This document shows, piece after piece, positions 1 through 4,486 of a stretch of DNA of 7,117 nt. The notes beneath the pieces were generated by a model. The model had not been told where the DNA came from, made no database searches, and saw only the letters and a program-made list of their open reading frames with translations. Position 1 is the stretch's first letter. Every line of letters starts with the position of its first letter. The position numbers were made by a program, and so were the translations under genes. The stretch is from NCBI GenBank assembly GCA_023390415.1, contig JAEWCW010000204.1:1-7117 (forward strand). The letters are read 5' to 3'. The DNA comes from Pseudomonadota bacterium. Its GTDB lineage: Bacteria > Pseudomonadota > Alphaproteobacteria > Sphingomonadales > Sphingomonadaceae.

Positions 1-7
1 GCGCGGA

Positions 8-295
8 TCAGGCTTCGGGCGGCGCCCGGGCGCGGCAGGCGCGGGCGCCGGAGGGGGCCGCCGCGGTGCAGGTCGGCAGGGGGAGGGGCCGAGGAGCCGC
101 CCGGGCGGCGGCAAGGCCCGGCGGAGCCGGCAGCGGCACGTCGCCGTCGTCGAACGCCCAATCCTGCGGGTCGTCGTCGGGTGCGATCGTGACCGAAGCC
201 GGCTCGAGGACCGCCGCGGCGGGCGCGAACAGGCCCGCGGCCAGGATCGCGATCAATCCCAGCAGGGTAAGCCTGAGAAGGCGCGCCCGCTGCAT
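8..295 (-). CDS. Small exported protein of unknown function
   Basis: A 95-residue protein I do not recognise. Residues 1-28 look like a Sec signal peptide: basic RAR start, a long Leu/Ala/Ile hydrophobic core, and an APAAA cleavage-type end before VLEP. The mature part is short, with an acidic patch (DDDPQDWAFDDGD, about residues 39-51) followed by an Ala/Pro/Arg-rich tail containing two cysteines near residues 76 and 87. The start is ATG, with a GGAG sequence only about two bases upstream, so spacing is poor. It lies just beyond repeat unit E and reads away from it, so it may be a further cassette of the array or the first native gene past it. The low-complexity GC-rich tail means its end is less certain than its signal peptide. 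Function is unknown. Confidence 0.5.
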   Translation of the reverse strand: MQRARLLRLTLLGLIAILAAGLFAPAAAVLEPASVTIAPDDDPQDWAFDDGDVPLPAPPGLAAARAAPRPLPLPTCTAAAPSGARACRARAPPEA

Positions 296-319
296 CGCTC
301 CAGTCTAGCATCGGCGCGG

Positions 320-439
320 TGGCGTGGCACCGTCTTTCGCGGCGCTCAGCCCTGACTGCGGGGCGCGACCTCGTTCATGAAGCGGCGAAGGGAAAGGCTC
401 GGACGGTCCTATCGTCTACCTTGGCTGGAAAGAGGAAGT
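320..439 (-). repeat. Repeat unit E: most decayed pth 3'-end copy
   Basis: This is the most degraded of the four units downstream of pth. The core at about 339-382 still reads, on the minus strand, as FMNEVAPRSQG followed by a stop, compared with FMNEVALRLQD-stop at the end of pth. The right arm (383-439) aligns without gaps to that of unit D at roughly 60 percent identity. The left edge is blurred, because 320-338 no longer matches clearly. It separates the 8-295 gene from the acyl-carrier-like gene at 473. Confidence 0.65.
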
Positions 440-454
440 TGCTGATTCGAACAG

Positions 455-472
455 CTGCCCTATCCTGGGCAG
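455..472. other. Short inverted repeat before the 473 start codon
   Basis: CTGCCC (455-460) and GGGCAG (467-472) form a perfect 6-bp inverted repeat with a 6-base loop directly in front of the ATG at 473. In mRNA this hairpin would cover the ribosome-binding region. No other function can be read from it, and a 6-bp match could be chance in GC-rich DNA. Confidence 0.3.
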
Positions 473-841
473 ATGGAAGCAGGGGCTCCGCATGGCGTCG
501 GTTTGGCGGGCGACGGCGACGAGGTCGCGGCCATCGAGCAGGTCGAGGAGGTGTTCGGGGTCGTTCTTGATGATCGGGATGCGCATTCGTGGCGCACGGC
601 CGGGGACGTCTTTCAATCTCTCCTCAAGGCGCTACCGCCGCATGCGGCCGGCGATGTGGCGACCTGGAACCGCTTCGCAGAGGCGCTGGCATTCGAAACC
701 GGGATCGATCCGGGGCTCATCACCCCGGACAGCCCATTGTTGCTGCCCGACAAAGGCGTGTGGGGAGGCATCAAGGAAGGCTGCCTCACGGTTATCGTCT
801 TGTGGCTGATACTTCTGATCGTCGCGGTCGTGCTTAGCTGA
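473..841 (+). CDS. Acyl-carrier-like protein lacking the Ser, with C-terminal membrane anchor
   Basis: A 122-residue protein. Residues 9-54 (GVGLAGDGDEVAAIEQ, then VEEVFGVVLDDRDAHSW, then RTAGDVFQSLLKAL) follow the helix II-helix III pattern of acyl carrier proteins and DUF1493-like proteins. The usual DSL phosphopantetheine serine is replaced by Gly-Asp (DGD, residues 14-16), so carrier activity is doubtful. Residues 65-90 (WNRFAEALAFETGIDP, LITPDSPLL) form a second helical segment of the kind seen in such ACP-like proteins. Residues 103-121 are one strong transmembrane helix at the very C-terminus, which suggests a tail anchor. The region equivalent to ACP helix I is missing, so the gene may be truncated at its 5' end near repeat unit E; the frame is open only back to about 446. 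Family assignment is from remembered pattern and is moderate. The gene fills the space between units E and D, with its stop two bases before unit D. Confidence 0.6.
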   Translation: MEAGAPHGVGLAGDGDEVAAIEQVEEVFGVVLDDRDAHSWRTAGDVFQSLLKALPPHAAGDVATWNRFAEALAFETGIDPGLITPDSPLLLPDKGVWGGIKEGCLTVIVLWLILLIVAVVLS

Positions 842-842
842 A

Positions 843-959
843 ACGTCCGGCTGGGGTCGAAAGCGTCGCTCGATCCTGCACGAGCGCGACCTCGTCATGA
901 AGTGCCGAAGTGGAAGGCTTGGATAGTCGGGGCGTCTGCCCTCGGTGGATTGCAGACAT
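843..959 (-). repeat. Repeat unit D: decayed pth 3'-end copy
   Basis: The left half (847-902) corresponds to the pth 3' end and flank in copy A, but a one-base deletion in the FMN codons and about three further missing bases destroy the frame. The right arm (903-959) matches those of units B, C and E. It ends in a clean inverted repeat, GTCTGC (934-939) with GCAGAC (952-957). The unit is flanked by the stop of the 473-841 gene on the left and the start of the membrane-protein gene near 985 on the right. Confidence 0.75.
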
Positions 960-984
960 TCGTTCGCCCGCTAACCTGTGTTAG

Positions 985-1726
985 GTGCAGGGCGTGACGG
1001 ATGCTCGGCGATGGGCGGCCGACAGAGCCGGGTCGTTCTACGTTGCCATGGGGCTCGTGGCGATCGCTGCGGTCGCGGCCGGGTTCAGCACCACCTATTT
1101 CATCCCGATCGCCCGCGCTGCCTTCCCCGGGCCTCTCGTCGCGCATGTTCACGGCCTGCTCTTCATGGCCTGGGTCGCCCTCATGCTGGTCCAGCCGATG
1201 CTGGTCAGGCAGCGAAGGAGCAGATTTCACCGCAAGCTGGGATGGGTCGCATTGCCACTGGCGGCGGCGATGGCGGTCAGCGGCCTGGGCGTAGGCCTGT
1301 TCGCCGTGAGCAGGGACCGGGCTGCGGGCGGCGGCGACTTCGCTTACTCCCAGCTGCCCGGCGTGGCGGCGGCGATGATCGTCTTCGCGGCCTACGTCTC
1401 GATCGCGGTCGCGGCGCGCAAGAGGCCCGATTGGCACAAGCGGATGATGCTGCTGGCGACGGTCGCCGTGCTCTGGCCGGCCTGGTTCCGATTCCGTCAT
1501 TTCCTGCCATTCGTGCCTCACCCCCAAGATCATCCTCGCGGTCGTCGTGTCGGACTCGCTCATCCTTGTGGCGATGGTGCGGGACCGCCTTCGATTCGGC
1601 GAAATCCACCCGGCCTATCTGATCTTCGGCTCGCTGCTCATCGCCGAGCACGTCTGCGAAATCCTCTTCTTCGACACGCCCGCATGGCGGGCATCGGGCG
1701 CTGCGATCTATCAGGCGCTCGCCTGA
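985..1726 (+). pseudogene. Polytopic membrane protein with His motifs, frameshifted at a C5 run
   Basis: The first 180 residues read in one frame from GTG at 985 (GTG at 994 is an alternative). They contain five hydrophobic helices at about 18-42, 57-75, 86-107, 124-144 and 153-169. Histidine motifs are HVHG (H54, H56), FHRKLG (H82) and DWHKRM (H151), the layout of a family of uncharacterised membrane proteins of about 250 residues. At the run of five C at 1521-1525 the sense moves to the next frame. There KIILAVVVSDSLILVAMV, an AYLIFGSLLIAEH helix and FFDTPAW lead to a TGA at 1724-1726. Skipping one C gives a coherent 246-residue protein. Without that, translation runs on to 1902 through repeat unit C with no protein-like character. 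The shift may be a real inactivation, a phase-variable tract or a sequencing error. Function unknown. The gene is the sole occupant between units D and C. Confidence 0.75.
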
Positions 1727-1736
1727 AGGACGCGCG

Positions 1737-1857
1737 GCGTCCGCAATGGGGTGGAAAGCGGCGCTCAGTCGTGGAGGCGGAGGGCGACCTCGCTCATGAA
1801 GTGCCCAGAGGGCAGGCCGAATCGTCCGAACGTCTGCCTTGGGTAGACAGCGGCCAC
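1737..1857 (-). repeat. Repeat unit C: diverged pth 3'-end copy plus right arm
   Basis: A 121-bp unit. Positions 1741-1801 align to pth copy A without gaps at 47 of 61 bases, and to unit B at 50 of 61. The minus strand still encodes FMSEVALRLHD and a stop. Of seven differences from pth in those codons, six are at third positions and five are synonymous. The right arm (1802-1857) matches those of B, D and E. Its ends, GCGTCCGC (1737-1744) and GCGGCCAC (1850-1857), are imperfect inverted repeats (6 of 8). The right end carries the stop codon of the neighbouring 1857-2144 gene. Confidence 0.85.
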
Positions 1858-2144
1858 TATCTCTGCCGCGATAGTCGGGAGCGCCCCCACCTCCCCACGT
1901 AAAAGCCGGCAATCGCTCCGAGGCTTGGCCAGAGCGGACCGAATACGAAATCGAGAGCGCTCGTTGACCTGAGGCTTTCAGGGTGCTGGCCCTGCCACCA
2001 GCTTACGAATGCGATCATGGCAATCGGCACGGCAAGCAAGACGACGCAGCCAAGTTTCTGAGTGGTGATCAGAAAACCGATGATCAGCCCGGCGGCAAAG
2101 CCAACGGCAAGACACCCTTCGATGGTCAGCAGCAGGTTCTCCAT
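1857..2144 (-). CDS. Small three-helix membrane protein of unknown function
   Basis: A 95-residue protein starting at ATG (2142-2144). It has hydrophobic segments at about residues 11-28, 31-48 and 64-85. A QGQHPESLRSTSALD loop lies between the second and third, and the C-terminus is basic (GRWGRSRLSRQR), as expected of a cytoplasmic tail. No clear Shine-Dalgarno sequence is visible. The stop falls in the last bases of repeat unit C, and the start lies about 25 bases from unit B, so it is the only gene in its cassette. By eye the cassette DNA is less GC-rich than rplY or pth, which would suit later acquisition. I do not recognise the family. Confidence 0.6.
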   Translation of the reverse strand: MENLLLTIEGCLAVGFAAGLIIGFLITTQKLGCVVLLAVPIAMIAFVSWWQGQHPESLRSTSALDFVFGPLWPSLGAIAGFYVGRWGRSRLSRQR

Positions 2145-2168
2145 CCGGGGAGCATAGGCGCTCTGCCA

Positions 2169-2289
2169 ATGTCCGCAATGGGTCGGAACCGGCCGATCAG
2201 TCCTGAAGGCGGAGCGCGACCTCGTTCATGAAGTGCCCAATGGCGAGGGAGGACGGTCTGAGCCTCTGCCGTGGGTGGGAAGCGGACAT
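2169..2289 (-). repeat. Repeat unit B: nearest and best-preserved pth 3'-end copy
   Basis: A 121-bp unit bounded by perfect 8-bp inverted ends, ATGTCCGC (2169-2176) and GCGGACAT (2282-2289). Positions 2173-2233 match pth copy A (2838-2898) at 57 of 61 bases, and the first 33 bases (2173-2205) are identical. The minus strand encodes FMNEVALRLQD and a stop, the same peptide as the end of pth; all four base differences are synonymous (GAA/GAG, CTG/CTC, CGG/CGC, CTG/CTT). The remaining 56 bases are the right arm shared with C-E. An internal direct repeat links 2179-2200 with 2272-2292. The lipoprotein gene stop follows at 2294-2296. Confidence 0.9.
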
Positions 2290-2293
2290 CAGC

Positions 2294-2809
2294 TCACAGG
2301 TCATAAGCGGCGACCGTATAGACTTCCGATGGCGCATTGGTGAGCAGAGCGATGCACGGGTGGCGGCGCAGATTGAAAAGGCCGCCGAGAGCATCGCTGT
2401 GGACCGTAACGGCGCTGCCCCTCACCTTTATCCGCGACACGCTGTTGGTGCTCGAGAAGCCTCTCAGAAGGTAGAATGTGCCGTCACCCGCTGGTGGTGG
2501 TGCAGCCCCTGTCAAATCCCTGTATTCGCGCGCCCTGAGCGAGACCGCGGGCGCTGCGGCGAGGCGCGCTATGGCGCCCTCGCGAGATCGTTCGGACACT
2601 CGTACGCAAGGGCGACCATCATCGTACCGGCCCTCTTCCTGCTGGTCTGGCCACTTGGCCCAGGGGTCGTTACCAGCGAGGCGAAGGAACTCCGCCCGAA
2701 CGTCAATGTGCTGAGGAGGCAGTGTCGCTCCGTCTCGTTTGGACGCACCCTCTTGGCCGCAAGAGGCGAGGAGGAGCGCCAAGAGGAAAGCGCGACCTTG
2801 GTTCATCAT
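2294..2809 (-). CDS. Predicted lipoprotein of unknown function
   Basis: A 171-residue protein. The N-terminus is a lipoprotein signal: MMNQGRAF, a Leu/Ala core, then a lipobox LASC with Cys17 as the lipidation site, so the mature protein should sit in the envelope. Asp does not follow the Cys (GQ does), which favours outer-membrane sorting by the classical rule. The mature part has a PWAKWPDQQEEGRYDDGRPC segment (49-68), a basic helix-like stretch (70-100) and a C-terminal part with alternating hydrophobic residues that suggests beta strands. Cys68 and Cys152 could pair. Start choice is between two adjacent ATG codons; there is no strong Shine-Dalgarno sequence. An AT-rich stretch (2812-2819) just upstream may hold promoter elements. 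It is the single gene between pth copy A and unit B, so the newest-looking cassette. Family not recognised. Confidence 0.7.
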   Translation of the reverse strand: MMNQGRAFLLALLLASCGQEGASKRDGATLPPQHIDVRAEFLRLAGNDPWAKWPDQQEEGRYDDGRPCVRVSERSREGAIARLAAAPAVSLRAREYRDLTGAAPPPAGDGTFYLLRGFSSTNSVSRIKVRGSAVTVHSDALGGLFNLRRHPCIALLTNAPSEVYTVAAYDL

Positions 2810-2837
2810 CTATATTTTTGCCGTAGCGGGCGAGTGA

Positions 2838-2898
2838 CCGCAATGGGTCGGAACCGGCCGATCAGTCCTGCAGCCGCAGCGCGACTTCGTTCATGAAG
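2838..2898 (-). repeat. Copy A: pth 3' end and flank shared with units B-E
   Basis: This is the pth-resident copy of the repeat. It comprises the last 11 codons of pth (2865-2897, FMNEVALRLQD), the TGA stop (2862-2864) and 24 bases of downstream flank (2838-2861). Similarity to units B-E stops abruptly at 2898, where pth coding sequence replaces the right arm. The partner copies lie only on the downstream side of pth. Confidence 0.88.
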
Positions 2899-3539
2899 CG
2901 GGCGTCGTCGCCGGCGGCGAGCCAGGCGGTCTCGGCGGCGATCGCGCCGAGCATGTCGGCGAGCCGGTCGGTCTCGGCCTTGGCGTAATTGCCGAGGACG
3001 TGCGGCGTCACCCGGTCCTTGTGGCCGGGATGGCCGATCCCGATCCGGACGCGGCGGAAGTCGTTGCCGATATGGGCGTCGGTGGAGCGCAGGCCGTTAT
3101 GGCCGGCGGTGCCGCCGCCGCGCTTCACCTTGACCTTGAACGGGGCGAGATCGAGCTCGTCGTGGAAGACGGTGACATCGGCGGTGTCGAGCTTGAAGAA
3201 GTCCATCGCGGCGCGGACGGCGCGGCCGCTGTCGTTCATGAAGGTGGCGGGCTTAAGCAGAAGGATGCGGCGCCCGGCGATCCGGCCCTGCTGGGCCCAG
3301 CCGTGAAACGCCTTCTTGGCGGGCTCGAAGCGGTTCAACTCGGCGATCGCGTCGATCGCCATGAAGCCGACATTGTGCCGGTGCATCGCATATTGCGCGC
3401 CGGGATTGCCGAGGCCGACCCAGATCTGCACGGGCTCGAGCTCCTCCCAATCCGTTGGTTCGGGCGCGTCGAGGGGCTGGCCGGGGACCTCCACGGGCTT
3501 CGACCCGAAGAAGGACCCCAGCCAGCTCCAGAACGACAA
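2862..3539 (-). CDS. pth: Peptidyl-tRNA hydrolase, with possible 36-residue N-terminal extension
   Basis: Cleaves the ester bond between peptide and tRNA in peptidyl-tRNAs released by stalled ribosomes, recycling the tRNA in the cytoplasm. Family landmarks, numbered from the TTG start, are GLGNPG (42-47, N45), HRHNVGF with catalytic-type H55, PATFMNDSG with N102, FHDELDL with D127 and GGGTAGHNGLRS with N148. These match N10, H20, N68, D93 and N114 of the E. coli enzyme in order and spacing. TTG at 3537-3539 begins one base after the rplY stop and has AGGAAGG five bases upstream, giving 225 residues. GTG at 3429-3431 gives the usual 189 residues and has GAGGAG about nine bases upstream. The extension (SFWSWLGSFFGSKP, then a Pro/Glu-rich linker) uses GC-rich codons and looks protein-like. 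Translational coupling to rplY is likely. The 3' end is duplicated four times downstream. Function is certain; the start is not. Confidence 0.93.
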   Translation of the reverse strand: MSFWSWLGSFFGSKPVEVPGQPLDAPEPTDWEELEPVQIWVGLGNPGAQYAMHRHNVGFMAIDAIAELNRFEPAKKAFHGWAQQGRIAGRRILLLKPATFMNDSGRAVRAAMDFFKLDTADVTVFHDELDLAPFKVKVKRGGGTAGHNGLRSTDAHIGNDFRRVRIGIGHPGHKDRVTPHVLGNYAKAETDRLADMLGAIAAETAWLAAGDDARFMNEVALRLQD

Positions 3540-3540
3540 A

Positions 3541-4236
3541 TCAGCCTTCCTGGCTCTCGTCGCCGGCCTGCTCCTCGCCGACCAGCGGAACCTCGTCGGC
3601 GGCCGGCTCTTCGGCGCCTTCGGCCTCGGCCTCGGCGGCAGCGGCGGCCTCGGCGGCCTCCGCCTTGACGCCGGACGGCGCGACGATCGTGGCGATGGTG
3701 AAGTCGCGGTCGGTGATTGCCGACGTGGTGCCCTTGGGCAGGGTCACCTGGCTGATGTGGATCGAATCGCCGATATCGGTCCCGGCGAGGTCGATCTCGA
3801 TCTCCTCAGGGATCTCGGCGGCGTCGCAGACCAGCTCGAGCTCGTGGCGGACGGCGTTGAGCACGCCGCCGCGCTTCAGGCCGCGGCTCTCGTCCTCGCC
3901 GGTGAAGCGGATCGGGACCGCGACGGTGACGGTGGTGTGCTCGCCGACGCGGAAGAAGTCGACATGCATCGGCCGGTCGGTGACCGGGTGGAACTGGACG
4001 TCCTTGGGGAGGGTGCGGGTCTGGTTGCCGCCGACGTCGATCATGACGATGGTGTTCATGAAGTGACCGCCGGACAGCGCCTTGGCCAGCGCCTTCTCCT
4101 CGACGTGGATCGCGATCGGATCCTGCTTCTGGCCGTAGATGACGGCGGGGACGCGGCCCTCGCGACGCATTGCGCGGGAGGCTCCCTTGCCCGCCCGCTC
4201 GCGCGTCTCGGCCGACAGCGGAAGCTGTTCGCTCAT
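3541..4236 (-). CDS. rplY: 50S ribosomal protein L25/general stress protein CTC
   Basis: Binds 5S rRNA in the central protuberance of the 50S subunit. From ATG at 4234-4236 it has 231 residues. The N-terminal RNA-binding domain spans about residues 1-90 (LSAETRERAGKGASRAMRREG, VPAVIYG, then HPVTDRPMHVDF). The CTC-type beta domain follows at about 95-190 (VPIRFTGEDESRGLKRGGVLN, GDSIHISQVTLPKGT, ATIVAPSG). The C-terminus is a low-complexity Ala/Glu tail, usual in alphaproteobacterial members. An earlier TTG and an ATG at 4240-4242 are also in frame. The GAAAGG sequence sits seven bases before 4236 and only one base before 4242, so I chose 4236. rplY with pth directly behind it is the common alphaproteobacterial arrangement, and here they are probably co-transcribed. 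Confidence 0.95.
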   Translation of the reverse strand: MSEQLPLSAETRERAGKGASRAMRREGRVPAVIYGQKQDPIAIHVEEKALAKALSGGHFMNTIVMIDVGGNQTRTLPKDVQFHPVTDRPMHVDFFRVGEHTTVTVAVPIRFTGEDESRGLKRGGVLNAVRHELELVCDAAEIPEEIEIDLAGTDIGDSIHISQVTLPKGTTSAITDRDFTIATIVAPSGVKAEAAEAAAAAEAEAEGAEEPAADEVPLVGEEQAGDESQEG

Positions 4237-4313
4237 GTGCATGCCTTTCAAAAACGATTGTGCAAATGCCCGCGCTCACGCCTCCAGGGATGACCATGAA
4301 CGGGGGAGCGGCG

Positions 4314-4342
4314 CCTGTAGCCGAGGGGGTGGCGAAAGGCAA
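4314..4342 (-). promoter_or_regulatory. Candidate rplY-pth promoter
   Basis: On the minus strand TTGCCT (4337-4342) and TACAGG (4314-4319) are separated by 17 bases, about 80 bases upstream of the rplY start and between it and the inverted repeat at 4363. The -35-like box is fair and the -10-like box weak. This is a placement by eye only. Confidence 0.25.
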
Positions 4343-4362
4343 GGCGGAGGGGGAGCAAGACA

Positions 4363-4477
4363 CGTCATCCCGACGAAGGCCGGGATCTCAGGGGGAGTCC
4401 GGCGCCGCCGCACATGCAGCTCTGCACAAACCGCCGTGCCTACCCCCGCTGAGATCCCGGCCTCCGCCGGGATGACG
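4363..4477. repeat. Long inverted repeat of GTCATCCCG type, likely transcript-end hairpin
   Basis: Two 29-base arms, 4363-4391 and 4449-4477, are complementary at 27 of 29 positions around a 57-base loop. The stem can be extended through a GGGGG/CCCCC pair with one bulge. Each arm also holds a smaller palindrome of TCCCG...CGGGA type. It begins 10 bases after the TraB/GumN gene stop (4487) and precedes the rplY promoter region, so it could end the upstream transcript. Similar CGTCATCCC...GGGATGACG inverted repeats are, from memory, widely dispersed in alphaproteobacterial genomes. There is no U-tract, so it is not a textbook intrinsic terminator. Confidence 0.8.
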
Positions 4478-4486
4478 GTCTCGCCC

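Noticed and set aside
895..1563. Minus-strand 222-codon open frame over the membrane-protein gene
   Set aside because: It is hydrophilic, rich in Arg, His and Asp, and antisense to a coherent helix-rich protein.
2234..2289. Right arm of the units as a decayed upstream part of the pth coding region
   Set aside because: Read in the pth frame, B gives SLAIGHFMNEV against WLAAGDDARFMNEV, a weak hint. C, D and E do not support it, so the arm is treated as non-pth sequence.
2197..2394. Open frame on the minus strand ending in FMNEVALRLQD within unit B
   Set aside because: It lies in another frame over the lipoprotein 3' end and unit B. The shared ending is the copied pth tail, and the rest is not protein-like.
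2228..2896. Plus-strand open frame ending in a peptide shared with one at 1983-2231
   Set aside because: Both are antisense to better genes. The shared ending (AMGRNRPISP) comes from the 33 identical bases of copies A and B read on the plus strand, not from homologous proteins.
320..2898. Classical integron cassette array
   Set aside because: There is no integrase gene in the window, no attC-type sites with GTTRRRY cores were recognised, and cassette genes point both ways. The separators derive from the pth 3' end, so the resemblance is in layout only.
320..2898. CRISPR-like array
   Set aside because: The repeats are about 120 bp, diverged, and separated by 430-890 bp of gene-containing DNA. 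No short regular spacers or cas genes are present.
3230..3241. TCGTTCATGAAG inside pth, and a similar TTCATGAA match in rplY near 4057, as further repeat copies
   Set aside because: The match is confined to codons for the FMN tripeptide (TFMNDSG in Pth, HFMNTI in L25), with no flanking similarity. Both are explained by protein sequence.
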